Assembly (NCBI RefSeq): GCF_013426975.1
Contig: NZ_JACCPY010000003.1
Coordinates: 124,001-188,000 of the forward strand
DNA length: 64,000 bases
From: Sphaerotilus sulfidivorans
GTDB taxonomy: Bacteria; Pseudomonadota; Gammaproteobacteria; Burkholderiales; Burkholderiaceae_C
Direction: 5' to 3'
Shown here: in pieces, positions 1 through 8,880 of the stretch
Layout of the letters: each line of letters starts with the position of its first letter
Numbering within the stretch: position 1 is the first letter of the stretch
Position numbers and translations under genes: made by a program
The notes under the pieces: model-generated
What the model saw: only the letters and a program-made list of their open reading frames with translations
What the model was told of the DNA's origin: nothing
Database searches by the model: none

Positions 1-629
1 TGGCCGTACCACCATTGCACCATCGCGTCCTGCACGCCGGCATAGGCCGAGTAGGACTTCGTCAGACCGACCGGAATCGCGGCCGAGTTGACGATGTGCA
101 GCAGCGCGACGGCCAGGATGAAGGCGCCGAAGAACCAGTTGCCCACATAGATGTGGCTGACCTTGCGGATGCCCACGGTGCCGAAGAACACGATGGCATA
201 GCTGACCCAGACGACGGCGATCAGGATGTCGATCGGCCACTCCAGCTCGGCATATTCCTTGCCTTGAGTGAAGCCCAGCGGCAGCGACACGGCTGCGGCC
301 AGGATCACCAGCTGCCAGCCCCAGAAGGTGAACTGGGCCAGCCCGGGCGCGAACAGCCGGGTCTGGCAGGTGCGCTGCACCACGTGGTAGCTGGTCGCGA
401 ACAGCGCGCAGCCGCCGAAGGCGAAGATGACCGCATTGGTGTGCAGCGGTCGCAGCCGGCCGTAGCTCAGCCAGGAAATGCCGTTGGTCAGTTCGGGAAA
501 TGCCAGCTGGGCCGCGATCACGACCCCGACGAACATCCCCACGATGCCCCACAGCACGGCGGCCACGGCAAACTGCCGTACCACCGCATCGCTGTAGACG
601 GGGCCAGCCGTCTGTGTGTTGATTGCCAT
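1..629 (-). CDS. ccoN: cbb3-type cytochrome c oxidase subunit I, N-terminal 209 residues (cut by window edge)
   Basis: Catalytic heme-copper subunit of the high-affinity cbb3 terminal oxidase in the inner membrane. The visible N-terminus ([14 protein letters not shown]...) runs through several hydrophobic helices and contains the family stretches [17 protein letters not shown] and [14 protein letters not shown], which carry histidines in the positions expected for heme ligands. The C-terminal half lies left of the window. The ATG at 627-629 has an AAGGAG ribosome site a few bases upstream. ccoS and ccoI lie immediately upstream on the same strand, and an FNR-type box sits about 73 bases before the start, so expression under low oxygen is likely. 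Family assignment is secure; only the truncation limits it. Confidence 0.95.
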   Translation of the reverse strand, partial: MAINTQTAGPVYSDAVVRQFAVAAVLWGIVGMFVGVVIAAQLAFPELTNGISWLSYGRLRPLHTNAVIFAFGGCALFATSYHVVQRTCQTRLFAPGLAQFTFWGWQLVILAAAVSLPLGFTQGKEYAELEWPIDILIAVVWVSYAIVFFGTVGIRKVSHIYVGNWFFGAFILAVALLHIVNSAAIPVGLTKSYSAYAGVQDAMVQWWYG

Positions 630-667
630 TGGTTGCTCCTTGGAAACTCTCTCGATCCCGGACGGGA

Positions 668-709
668 ATTCTTTGGCACCCCGTCAGTGACGAGGTTGAC
701 TCGAATCAA
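668..709 (-). promoter_or_regulatory. FNR/ANR-type promoter of ccoN
   Basis: On the minus strand, positions 709-696 read TTGATTCGAGTCAA, one mismatch from the FNR/ANR consensus TTGAT-N4-ATCAA. A candidate -10 element AAGAAT lies at 673-668. With a start site near 661 the box would be centred at about -41.5, the class II activator position. The box lies inside the 3' end of ccoS, so ccoN can have its own oxygen-controlled promoter. Confidence 0.7.
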
Positions 710-854
710 GCTCGTCCGGGTCTGCGCGCAGCATGCGCTCGCCCTCTCGCTCGATGTCGTCGAACTGGCCGGCCTTCAGGGCCCAGGCGAAGATCACGAT
801 GATCAGGAAGACCAGCACGATGGACAGCGGAATCAGCAGGAAAAGGATGTCCAT
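684..854 (-). CDS. ccoS: cbb3 oxidase maturation protein CcoS
   Basis: A 56-residue single-pass membrane protein (MDILFLLIPLSIVLVF...) with one N-terminal transmembrane helix followed by a short charged tail (FDDIEREGERML), the typical CcoS layout. CcoS is needed for inserting cofactors into the CcoN subunit. The gene starts 3 bases after the ccoI stop codon and precedes ccoN, which fits a ccoI-ccoS maturation pair next to the structural genes. Its last codons contain the FNR-like box used for ccoN. Confidence 0.93.
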   Translation of the reverse strand: MDILFLLIPLSIVLVFLIIVIFAWALKAGQFDDIEREGERMLRADPDELDSSQPRH

Positions 855-857
855 CGC

Positions 858-3284
858 TCAGCCCTTTCCCGGCAGACGCAGCCGCCAGGTCGTCAGACGC
901 AGCGCGTTGACCACCACCAGCAGCGAGCTGGCCGCCATGCCGACGCCTGCCAGCCAGGGCGGCATCCAGCCCGCCAGCGCCAGCGGCACCGACACCGCGT
1001 TGTAGATCAGCGCCCAGCGCAGGTTCTGCCGCACCACCGCCAGCGTGCGGCGCGCGGTCGTGAACACCACCGGCAGATCCTCGATGCGGTCGGACAGCAC
1101 GATCACGTCGGCACGGGCCTGGGCCAGCGCCGCCGCGGTGCCCATCGCGATCGACACGTCGGCACGGGCCAGCACAGGCGCATCATTGATCCCGTCGCCG
1201 ACCATCGCGACGACACGGCCTTGACGCTGCAGGGCCTCGACCGCTTCGAGCTTGTCCTGGGGCGTGCAGCGCGAACGCGCGTCGGCGATGCCCAGCCGCG
1301 CGGCCATCGCCGCGACGCTGCCGGGCTGGTCGCCCGACAGCAGGTGCAGCGCCAGGCCATCCGCAGCCAGGCGGGCGGTGCCGCTGACCGCATCGGCGCG
1401 CAGCACCTCGTCGAACTCGAAGCGCAGCACCGGCTGCCAGAGCGAGGCGGCATCGGCCTGACGATCGCGCAGCGCCAGCCAGACCTGGGGACGCTGCACC
1501 GCAGCCGCCGCCTCGGCTGCACCGCACCAGGCGCCGGAGCCCAGACGGACCTCGAGGCTGCAGGCCGCGATGCGCACGCTCGCCTGCACGCCCTGCCCGG
1601 CCTGCTCGAGCAGATCGGTCGGCTCGGCCGACCAGTCGGCCGGCGGCAGCGCCTGCACCAGCGCACGCGACAGCGGATGCGAGGAGCGCTCGGCCAGCTG
1701 GCGGGCCACATCCCGCAGCAGCCCGGCCGGCAATCCGGCGCAGACCGGCGCGGTCGGCTGCATCTCGACGGTGGCGGCCAGCGCCAGCCGGTCCTCGGTG
1801 ACGGTGCCGGTCTTGTCGAAGACCACGTCGCCCACCCGGGTCAGGACTTCCAGCGCATCCAGGCGCTGCACGACGATGCCGCGGCGTGCCAGCTCGCCGG
1901 CGGTGGCCAGCAGCGCCACCGGTGCGCCCAGCGACAGCGCGCACGGGCAGGTCACCACCAGCACCGCGACCGCCACCCACAGCGCCCGCGACGGATCGAT
2001 GAACATCCACGCGCCCCAGGCCAGCGCCGCCAGCACCAGCACCGCGATCAGGAAGGGGCCGGCCAGCCGGTCGGTGGCCAGGATGAAGGCGGGGCGCTCG
2101 GTCAGCGCACGCTCGACCAGCGAGACGATGCGCTGGTAGCGGGTCTGCACGCCGAGCTGCAGCACCTCCATCACCACCGGCGCGCCCAGGTTCAGGCAGC
2201 CGGCGGAGACCTCGTCGCCGACGGCCCGGTCGACCGGACGCGACTCGCCGGTCAGCATCGCCTCGTCGACCTGGGTGCGGCCCTCGAGCAGTCGGCCATC
2301 GGCGGCGAAGGCCTGGCCGGCATGCACCCGCACCCGGTCGCCGACGGCCAGCGCCGACGACGGCACCAGCTCGCCACGGTCGGCCGCATCCAGGCGCTCG
2401 ACCGCATCGGGCAGCCGGCGCATCACCGCATCGAGCGACTGCGCCGCACGCTGGCGTGCCCGCGCCTCGAGCGTGCGCGCCGCGAACAGGAAGCTGACGA
2501 ACATCGTCAGCGAGTCGAAGTAGACCTCCGAGCCGAATGGCCCGGCCGGATCGAAGGTCGCCACCGAGCTGGCGACGAAGGTGACCGCGATGCCCAGCGC
2601 GATCGGCAGGTCCATCGAGACGCGGCGTTCGCGCAGACCGTTCCAGGCGCCGCGGAAGAAGGGACCGGCCGCGAAGATGATCACCGGAATGCTCAGCACC
2701 CAGCTGGCCCAGCTCAGCAGGCCGAGCATGTCGGGCGTGATGTCGCCAGGCGCCGCCACATAGGTGGGCGTGGCGTACATCATCACCTGCATCATGCAGA
2801 AGGAGGCGACGAAGAGCCGCCACAGCGACTGGCGAGACTCCTTCGTGGCCAGTGCGACGGCCTGCGCCCCGGTGTCGGGAAACGCCCCGTAGCCGATCGA
2901 GCGCACCGCCTCGATCATCGCGGAGACCCGGGTGCGCCGCGGATCCCAGACCACCACCGCACGCTGCGCGGCACCGCTGACCTCGGCCCGGCTCACCCCG
3001 TCGACCTTCAGCAGCGCCTCCTCGATCTGGCCGGCGCAGGCCGCGCAGTACATGCCGCCGATCAGCAGGCGCGACTGGCCCAGCTCGCCGCCCTGGCCAT
3101 CGTCGATCCACTGGGTGAAGGCCTGCTGCTGGGCGCGATCGTCGACCGCGGCGGCCTGGGTGGCGGTCAGCGCAGGATCGCCGCTGAACTGGCCCGGCAC
3201 CACGGGCGTGACAGGTCCGGACGCGGCCGAAGACGGCGTCAATGGAGCATCGACACGGGCGGAGGGTGGGGTTGTGGCGGGCAT
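858..3284 (-). CDS. ccoI: Copper-transporting P1B-type ATPase for cbb3 oxidase assembly (CcoI/FixI)
   Basis: Inner-membrane copper pump that supplies copper for the CcoN CuB site. Visible in order: an N-terminal heavy-metal domain with CxxC (GGMYCAACAG), transmembrane helices, the actuator TGES motif, the CPC metal site at about residues 446-448, the phosphorylation motif DKTGT with Asp490, and the GDGINDAP hinge near the C-terminus. An in-frame GTG at 3314 would add 10 residues. I prefer the ATG at 3284 because the FNR-type promoter upstream predicts a transcript starting near 3317, but neither start has a clear ribosome site. About 808 residues, normal for the family. It is followed at once by ccoS. 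Confidence 0.93.
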   Translation of the reverse strand: MPATTPPSARVDAPLTPSSAASGPVTPVVPGQFSGDPALTATQAAAVDDRAQQQAFTQWIDDGQGGELGQSRLLIGGMYCAACAGQIEEALLKVDGVSRAEVSGAAQRAVVVWDPRRTRVSAMIEAVRSIGYGAFPDTGAQAVALATKESRQSLWRLFVASFCMMQVMMYATPTYVAAPGDITPDMLGLLSWASWVLSIPVIIFAAGPFFRGAWNGLRERRVSMDLPIALGIAVTFVASSVATFDPAGPFGSEVYFDSLTMFVSFLFAARTLEARARQRAAQSLDAVMRRLPDAVERLDAADRGELVPSSALAVGDRVRVHAGQAFAADGRLLEGRTQVDEAMLTGESRPVDRAVGDEVSAGCLNLGAPVVMEVLQLGVQTRYQRIVSLVERALTERPAFILATDRLAGPFLIAVLVLAALAWGAWMFIDPSRALWVAVAVLVVTCPCALSLGAPVALLATAGELARRGIVVQRLDALEVLTRVGDVVFDKTGTVTEDRLALAATVEMQPTAPVCAGLPAGLLRDVARQLAERSSHPLSRALVQALPPADWSAEPTDLLEQAGQGVQASVRIAACSLEVRLGSGAWCGAAEAAAAVQRPQVWLALRDRQADAASLWQPVLRFEFDEVLRADAVSGTARLAADGLALHLLSGDQPGSVAAMAARLGIADARSRCTPQDKLEAVEALQRQGRVVAMVGDGINDAPVLARADVSIAMGTAAALAQARADVIVLSDRIEDLPVVFTTARRTLAVVRQNLRWALIYNAVSVPLALAGWMPPWLAGVGMAASSLLVVVNALRLTTWRLRLPGKG

Positions 3285-3323
3285 GGGGGCATGGGACGGC
3301 CGAGCGACCGCCACGCATGCGCT

Positions 3324-3365
3324 ATTCTTTGGGGGCAGCCCCCCTCAAAACATGATCCACATCAA
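3324..3365 (-). promoter_or_regulatory. FNR/ANR-type promoter of ccoI
   Basis: On the minus strand, 3365-3352 reads TTGATGTGGATCAT, one mismatch from TTGAT-N4-ATCAA. A -10-like AAGAAT lies at 3329-3324, the same hexamer and nearly the same spacing as at the ccoN promoter. This predicts a start near 3317 with the box at about -41.5. Confidence 0.65.
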
Positions 3366-3504
3366 GTTCGATCCGGTTCAACCCGGATGTGCCGTGTTGA
3401 CGCGCCTCACCCACCTGCACCGCTGTGGGGATTCCACCACGAAAGATCGGCATCCTGATCGGCTCCGGCGCCAGAGGCCGGCCAGGCGGCCCCGGGCGGC
3501 GCTG

Positions 3505-3948
3505 ATGTCGACGCTGGGTCTGGCGCTGAGCCTGCTGCTGCCGGGTGCCGCTTTCGCCCAGGAGGGACCGCAGAAGCTGCCGGCGATCACGCTGACGGCC
3601 GGCATGCACCAGATCCGTGCCGAGGTGGCGCGCACCGACCTGCAGCGCCAGATCGGGCTGATGCACCGCAGCGCGATGCCCGCCGGCGAGGGCATGCTGT
3701 TCATCTTCGAGCAGCCCGGCGTGCAGTGCTTCTGGATGCGCAACACGCTGATCCCGCTGTCGGCCGCCTTCCTCGACGACGAGGGCCGCATCGTCAACAT
3801 CGAGGACATGAAGCCGCAGACCGAGGACTCGCACTGCTCGAAGAAGCCGGTGCGCTTCGTGCTCGAGATGAACCAGGGCTGGTTCGCGAAGAAGGGCCTG
3901 TCGGCCGGCAGCCGCATCGGCGGCGAGCCGTTCGCCCGACCGCGCTGA
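3505..3948 (+). CDS. DUF192 family secreted protein
   Basis: A 147-residue protein with an N-terminal signal peptide (LGLALSLLLPGAAFAQ) and one DUF192 domain. Diagnostic stretches are GLMHRSAMPAGEGMLFIFE, then WMRNTLIPLSAAFLDDEGRIV and the C-terminal EMNQGWFAKKGLSAGSRI. The domain is a small beta-rich fold common in bacteria and archaea. Its biochemical role is not established, so none is assigned. It is probably periplasmic. Divergent from ccoI, which shares the upstream region. The start at 3505 is the ATG directly before the signal peptide; the frame is open further upstream but that part does not look like protein. Confidence 0.88.
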   Translation: MSTLGLALSLLLPGAAFAQEGPQKLPAITLTAGMHQIRAEVARTDLQRQIGLMHRSAMPAGEGMLFIFEQPGVQCFWMRNTLIPLSAAFLDDEGRIVNIEDMKPQTEDSHCSKKPVRFVLEMNQGWFAKKGLSAGSRIGGEPFARPR

Positions 3949-4071
3949 TGCACTGCACCCACCATTTATTCACCTACAGATATAAGCATCTCATGAAAAT
4001 GTAGTTTTCACGCATGACCAGGCTCATTACAGTCGCGCACCTCACCCTGCACGACCCTGAACCTCTGCCTC

Positions 4072-4860
4072 ATGCTCGGACTCTCCATTGACTGGATCGC
4101 GATCGCCGCCGGCTTTGGCATCGGCCTGATCGTCGGCGTCACCGGCGTTGGCGGCGGTTCGCTGATGACGCCACTGCTGATCTCGGTGTTCAACCTGGAG
4201 AAGGCGGTGGCCATCGGCACCGACCTCTGGTTTGCCGGCCTGACGAAAGTGTCCGGTTCGATCGCGCACCACCGCCACGGCCATGTCGACTACCGCATCA
4301 CCGCCTGGCTGCTGGCCGGCAGCATTCCAGCCTCGATCGGGACGACCGCGTGGATGCACACGGTGGGCATCACCAAGCAGGCCGACAGCATGCTGAGCTA
4401 CGCGCTGGGCATCGCGCTGGTGCTGACAGCGGTGACGATCATCTTCCGTCCCGTGTGGCACCGCGTCGGCCTGTGGCTGGAGCAGTTCATCACGCCGCAG
4501 CGCCAGACCGGCCTGACACTGCTGTGCGGACTGATCCTGGGCGTGTTGGTGTCGCTGAGCTCCATCGGCGCCGGCGCACTGGGCGCGACGATGATCCTGC
4601 TGCTGTACCCTCGCCTGCCGACGACGCGGCTGGTCGGCACCGACATCGCCCACGCCGTGCCGCTGACGCTTGTGGCAGGCATCGGCCATGCGACGCTGGG
4701 CAATGTCGAATGGATGCTGCTGCTCGAGCTGCTCGTGGGCTCGGTGCCGGCCATCTGGATCGGCGCGCGCCTGACGAAGATGCTGCCCGATGTCTGGACG
4801 CGCCTGGCGCTGTGTGCCTCGCTGCTGCTGGCTGCCCGCAAGATCCTGATGACCGCCTGA
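4072..4860 (+). CDS. TauE/SafE family sulfite/anion exporter
   Basis: A 262-residue membrane protein of the TauE/SafE family with a duplicated transmembrane repeat. The signature GVTGVGGGSLMTPLL near the N-terminus is partly repeated in the second half (SSIGAGALGATMILLLYP). Members move sulfite, sulfonates or related sulfur anions across the inner membrane. It begins a same-strand run into cysI (35-base gap), so a role in keeping sulfite or other sulfur intermediates in balance during sulfate assimilation is a reasonable inference. The 123-base upstream region is AT-rich for this genome and has a TATAAG element near 3980, a plausible promoter and CysB-type control region, though I could not define an operator. 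Confidence 0.88.
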   Translation: MLGLSIDWIAIAAGFGIGLIVGVTGVGGGSLMTPLLISVFNLEKAVAIGTDLWFAGLTKVSGSIAHHRHGHVDYRITAWLLAGSIPASIGTTAWMHTVGITKQADSMLSYALGIALVLTAVTIIFRPVWHRVGLWLEQFITPQRQTGLTLLCGLILGVLVSLSSIGAGALGATMILLLYPRLPTTRLVGTDIAHAVPLTLVAGIGHATLGNVEWMLLLELLVGSVPAIWIGARLTKMLPDVWTRLALCASLLLAARKILMTA

Positions 4861-4895
4861 GTGCGAGAGCCTGAACGAACGACCCGAAACCCTCC

Positions 4896-6584
4896 ATGTA
4901 CAAGTACACCGACTTCGACCGCCAGTTCGTCCGCGCCCGGGCGGCCCAGTTCCGCGACCAGCTCGACCGCCACTTCGCCGGCCAGCTCGACGGCGACGAC
5001 TTCAAGGCACTGCGCCTGCAGAACGGCTGGTACATCCAGCGCCATGCGCCGATGCTGCGCGTGGCGGTGCCCTACGGCGCGATCGGCAGCGGCCAGATCC
5101 GCGCGCTGGCCGAGATCGCGCGGGTGCATGACCGCGGCTATGTGCACTTCACCACCCGCCAGAACGTCCAGTACAACTGGATCCCGCTCAAGCAGGCCGC
5201 CGACGTGATGGACAAGCTGGCGGCGGTCGACATGCACGGCATCCAGACCAGCGGCAACTGCATCCGCAACATCACCACCGACGGCCTGGCCGGCGTGGCC
5301 GCCGACGAGCTGGTCGATCCGCGCCCCTACGCCGAGGTGCTGCGCCAGTGGAGCACGCTGCATCCCGAGTTCGCCTTCCTGCCGCGCAAGTTCAAGATCG
5401 CCATCTCCGGCGCCGCGGAAGACCGTGCCGCGATCGGCTGGCATGACGTGGGCCTGCAGCTGGTGAGGAACGACGCCGGCGAGATCGGCTTCAAGGTGCT
5501 GGTCGGCGGCGGCATGGGCCGCACGCCGATCATCGGCTCGGTGATCCGCGAATTCCTGCCCTGGAACCAGATCCTGGTCTACCTGGAAGCCGTGGTGCGG
5601 GTCTACAACCGCTACGGCCGCCGCGACAACGCCTACAAGGCACGCATCAAGATCCTGGTCAAGGCCGAGGGCCAGAAGTACTTCGACCAGGTCGAGGCCG
5701 AGTTCCGCCAGATTCTCGAGAACGACCCGGACGGCGCGCTGCACCTGATCCCGCAGGCCGAGCTCGACCGCGTCGCGGCCTGCTTCACCCGCCCGGCCGG
5801 CGTCGAGCCGCTGGCCGAGCCGGCCGCGGACGCCGACGCGCCGCTGGCCTACCAGCGCTGGCTGCAGCGCAATGTGCACGCGCACCAGGTGCCGGGCTGG
5901 CGCGCGGTGACGCTGTCGGTCAAGCGTGCCGGCCAGGCGCCGGGCGACGCCACCGACGCCCAGCTCGACGCCGCGGCCGACCTGGCCGACCGCTTCTCGC
6001 TCGGCGAGCTGCGCGTCACGCACGACCAGAACCTGCTGCTGCCCTGGGTCAAGGCCAGCGACCTGCCCGAGGTCCACGCCGCCGCCAAGGCCGCCGGCTA
6101 CGCCACGCCCAACATCGGCCTGGTCACCGACATGATCGCCTGCCCGGGCGGCGACTTCTGCGATCTGGCCAACGCGCGCTCCATCCCGGTGGCCGCCGAG
6201 CTGACCGAGCGCTTCGCCGATCTGGACGAGGTGTTCGACCTGGGCGAGATCGACCTGCACATCAGCGGCTGCATCAACTCCTGCGGTCACCACCACAGCG
6301 GCCACATCGGCATTCTCGGCGTCGACAAGGACGGCAGCGAGTGGTACCAGGTGACGCTGGGCGGCTCGGACGGCTCGGCCCATGCGCCGCTGGCCGTGCC
6401 GGGCAAGGTCATCGGTCCGTCGTTCGCCGCCAGCGAGATCACCGACGCGGTCGAGGCCATTCTCGACACCTACCGCGAGCTGCGCCAGCCCGACGAGAAG
6501 TTCATCGACGCGCTGCACCGCATCGGCCTGGACCCGTTCAAGGCCGCCGCCAACGCCCAGCGCACCGCCACCGCCCGCGCCTGA
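4896..6584 (+). CDS. cysI: Assimilatory sulfite reductase hemoprotein (siroheme/4Fe-4S)
   Basis: Reduces sulfite to sulfide with six electrons. 562 residues with the two nitrite/sulfite reductase repeats. The cysteine ligands of the coupled siroheme-4Fe-4S centre are visible as CPGGDFC and SGCINSCGHH near the C-terminal half, and FTTRQNVQYNWI marks the ferredoxin-like half-domain. It is the family that Burkholderiales use together with a DUF934 protein, as here (35 bases downstream). No CysJ flavoprotein subunit lies in the window, so electrons may come from a ferredoxin; fdxA and a ferredoxin-NADP reductase lie 4.4 kb downstream. A nitrite reductase is the alternative, but the cys neighbours make sulfite the likely substrate. 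Confidence 0.93.
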   Translation: MYKYTDFDRQFVRARAAQFRDQLDRHFAGQLDGDDFKALRLQNGWYIQRHAPMLRVAVPYGAIGSGQIRALAEIARVHDRGYVHFTTRQNVQYNWIPLKQAADVMDKLAAVDMHGIQTSGNCIRNITTDGLAGVAADELVDPRPYAEVLRQWSTLHPEFAFLPRKFKIAISGAAEDRAAIGWHDVGLQLVRNDAGEIGFKVLVGGGMGRTPIIGSVIREFLPWNQILVYLEAVVRVYNRYGRRDNAYKARIKILVKAEGQKYFDQVEAEFRQILENDPDGALHLIPQAELDRVAACFTRPAGVEPLAEPAADADAPLAYQRWLQRNVHAHQVPGWRAVTLSVKRAGQAPGDATDAQLDAAADLADRFSLGELRVTHDQNLLLPWVKASDLPEVHAAAKAAGYATPNIGLVTDMIACPGGDFCDLANARSIPVAAELTERFADLDEVFDLGEIDLHISGCINSCGHHHSGHIGILGVDKDGSEWYQVTLGGSDGSAHAPLAVPGKVIGPSFAASEITDAVEAILDTYRELRQPDEKFIDALHRIGLDPFKAAANAQRTATARA

Positions 6585-6619
6585 GCCGCGGCCGACCGAC
6601 ATCCGGAACACGACACACC

Positions 6620-7147
6620 ATGAAGTTCATCGACATCGCCCATGACCCGTGGCACACCGTCGGCGGCGAGGACGGCCCGATCCCGCACCCGCAGCCCAAG
6701 GACCATCTGCTGCTGACGCTGGAGCAGTGGCACGCGGTGCGCGAGACCTGGCCGGCCGGCCTGGCCGTCGGGGTGATCCTGCCCAACAGCGTCGACGTCG
6801 AGACGCTGGCCGCCGACCTGCCGCGCCTGTCGCTCGTCGCGCTGCAGTTCCCGAAGTGGGTGGACGGCCGTGCCTACACCCAGGCCCGGCTGCTGCGGGT
6901 GCGCTACCAGTTCCAGGGCCAGATCCGCGCCACCGGCGAGGCGCTGGTCGACATGCTGCCGCTGATGCAGCGCACCGGCTTCGACGCGGTGGCGCTGCGC
7001 CGCGACCAGTCGCGCGAGGCCGCCGAGCGCGCGCTGGGCTTCTTCGCCGGCCACTACCAGGGCGCGGTCGGCGAGGCCCGCCCGGTCTTCGCCCGTCCGG
7101 CCGCGACCGGCGGCGCCGACTTCCTCAACGCCGGAGCCGCGATATGA
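6620..7147 (+). CDS. DUF934 family protein of the sulfate assimilation operon
   Basis: 175 residues, starting at the ATG at 6620 after a short spacer from cysI. Its stretches GVILPNSVDVETLA, LQFPKWVDGRAYTQARLLR and RTGFDAVALR are typical of DUF934, a family found almost only between cysI and cysH. It probably acts as an accessory to sulfite reductase, but the activity is unknown. The stop codon overlaps the cysH start (ATGA), which implies translational coupling. Confidence 0.9.
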   Translation: MKFIDIAHDPWHTVGGEDGPIPHPQPKDHLLLTLEQWHAVRETWPAGLAVGVILPNSVDVETLAADLPRLSLVALQFPKWVDGRAYTQARLLRVRYQFQGQIRATGEALVDMLPLMQRTGFDAVALRRDQSREAAERALGFFAGHYQGAVGEARPVFARPAATGGADFLNAGAAI

Positions 7148-7869
7148 GCGCGATCGCCCTGTACGGCCGCAGGAAGCCGGGCTTCGAGGACCGCCTGGAA
7201 GCGGCCCTGCAGGCGCTGAAGGATGCCGCCGCCGCCCACCCCGGCAGCATCATCCAGTCGACCAGCCTCGGCGCCGAGGACATGGTCGTCACCGACCTGA
7301 TCGCGCGCCATCAGCTGCCGATCACGCTGGCGACGCTGGAGACCGGCGCGCTGCATGCCGAGACGGTCGCGCTGATCCCGCGGATCGAGGCGCACTACGG
7401 CCTGAAGGTCGAGGTCTACCGCCCGGTGCAGGAGGCCGTGATCGAGTTCGTGCAGAAGAACGGCGAGAAGGCGATGTACGAGAGCATCGCGCTGCGCAAG
7501 GCCTGCTGCGGCGTGCGCAAGATGGAGCCGCTCTCGCGCATGCTGGCCGGGCGCACCGCCTGGGTCACCGGCCTGCGCCGCGAGCAGTCCAACGCACGCG
7601 GCGAGGTCCGCACCGTCGAGGCCGACGACCAGGGTCGTGCGAAAATCAATCCTCTGGTGGACTGGTCCTGGAACGACGTGTGGCACTACATCGCCGCCAA
7701 CGAGGTGCCCTACAACCCGCTGCACGACCAGTTCATGCCGAGCATCGGCTGCGCTCCCTGCACCCGCGCGATCGCGGTGGGTCAGGAATTCCGCGCCGGT
7801 CGCTGGTGGTGGGAAGACGAATCGGCCAAGGAATGCGGCCTGCACGTCTCCCAGAAGCCGGCGGCCTGA
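7144..7869 (+). CDS. cysH: Adenylyl-sulfate (APS/PAPS) reductase
   Basis: Thioredoxin- or glutathione-dependent reduction of activated sulfate to sulfite. 241 residues. The Cys-Cys pair at 121-122 (ACCGVRK) and C203-x2-C206 (GCAPCTR) are the four ligands of the 4Fe-4S cluster found in APS reductases and in bacterial enzymes that use APS. The catalytic Cys231 lies in ECGLH. The cluster implies APS as substrate. No APS kinase (cysC) domain is seen on CysN or nearby, which agrees. The gene overlaps the DUF934 gene by 4 bases and precedes cysDN. Confidence 0.94.
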   Translation: MSAIALYGRRKPGFEDRLEAALQALKDAAAAHPGSIIQSTSLGAEDMVVTDLIARHQLPITLATLETGALHAETVALIPRIEAHYGLKVEVYRPVQEAVIEFVQKNGEKAMYESIALRKACCGVRKMEPLSRMLAGRTAWVTGLRREQSNARGEVRTVEADDQGRAKINPLVDWSWNDVWHYIAANEVPYNPLHDQFMPSIGCAPCTRAIAVGQEFRAGRWWWEDESAKECGLHVSQKPAA

Positions 7870-7926
7870 GCGCGAGAGTCGCGCCGCCCTGCCCCCCCCG
7901 AACACACGACGACTGTCCCCGAGACC

Positions 7927-8880
7927 ATGACCCAAACGCTTCCCGACGTGGACCACCGCCACCTCGACGCGCTGGAGGAAGAGGCGATCTTCATCCTGCG
8001 CGAGGTCGCCGGCGCCTTCGAGCGTCCCGGCCTGCTGTTCTCCAGCGGCAAGGATTCCTGCGTGGTGCTGCACCTCGCCGAGAAGGCCTTCAAGCAGAAG
8101 ACCTCCCGGCCCGGCGAGCGCCCGACCTTCAGCGGCCGCCTGCCCTTCCCGCTGGTGCATGTCGACACCGGCCACAACTTCCCCGAAGTCATCCAGTTCC
8201 GCGATGAGCGCATCAAGGAGATGGGCGAGCGCCTGATCGTCGGGCATCTGGAAGACTCGATGAAGAAGGGCACGATCCGTCTGGCCCACCCGCTGGAGTC
8301 GCGCAACGGCCACCAGACGGTGACGCTGCTCGAGACCATCGAGGAGCACCGCTTCGACTGCATGATCGGCGGCGCCCGCCGGGATGAAGAGAAGGCGCGC
8401 GCCAAGGAGCGCATCTTCAGCCACCGCGACGCCTTCGGCCAGTGGCAGCCCAAGGAGCAGCGTCCGGAGCTGTGGAACCTGTTCAACACCCGCATCAAGC
8501 CGGGCGAGCACTTCCGCGCCTTCCCGATCAGCAACTGGACCGAACTCGACGTCTGGCTCTACATCGCCCGCGAGAACATCCCGCTGCCGAGCATCTACTA
8601 CACGCACAAGCGCGAGATCTACCGCCGCAAGGGCCTGCTGGTGCCGGTGACCGACGTGACGCCACCCTCGGCTGAGGACACCGTCGAGACGGTCGACGTG
8701 CGCTTCCGCACCGTCGGCGACATGACCTGCACCTGCCCGGTGGAGTCGGACGCCGCCACCACCGCCGACATCGTCGCCGAGACGCTGCAGGTGACCGTCT
8801 CCGAGCGCGGTGCCACCCGCATGGACGACCGCACCTCCGAGGCCTCGATGGAGCGCCGCAAGAAGGAAGGCTATTTCTGA
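7927..8880 (+). CDS. cysD: Sulfate adenylyltransferase subunit 2
   Basis: ATP sulfurylase small subunit, which forms APS from ATP and sulfate. 317 residues with the PP-loop nucleotide motif FSSGKDSCVVLHLA near residue 40, VDTGHNFPEVIQFRD and GGARRDEEKARAKER, all typical of CysD. The C-terminus ends in RRKKEGYF as in most members. It is coupled to cysN through a TGATG overlap of one base. The start ATG at 7927 follows a 57-base spacer from cysH. Confidence 0.96.
   Translation: MTQTLPDVDHRHLDALEEEAIFILREVAGAFERPGLLFSSGKDSCVVLHLAEKAFKQKTSRPGERPTFSGRLPFPLVHVDTGHNFPEVIQFRDERIKEMGERLIVGHLEDSMKKGTIRLAHPLESRNGHQTVTLLETIEEHRFDCMIGGARRDEEKARAKERIFSHRDAFGQWQPKEQRPELWNLFNTRIKPGEHFRAFPISNWTELDVWLYIARENIPLPSIYYTHKREIYRRKGLLVPVTDVTPPSAEDTVETVDVRFRTVGDMTCTCPVESDAATTADIVAETLQVTVSERGATRMDDRTSEASMERRKKEGYF

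Noticed and set aside
15-3458. Very long plus-strand open frame of over 1100 codons
   Set aside because: It is antisense to ccoN, ccoS and ccoI, is full of Arg/Gln/His repeats and has no family motif. High GC removes stop codons in the shadow frames. The same applies to all other long frames opposite real genes.
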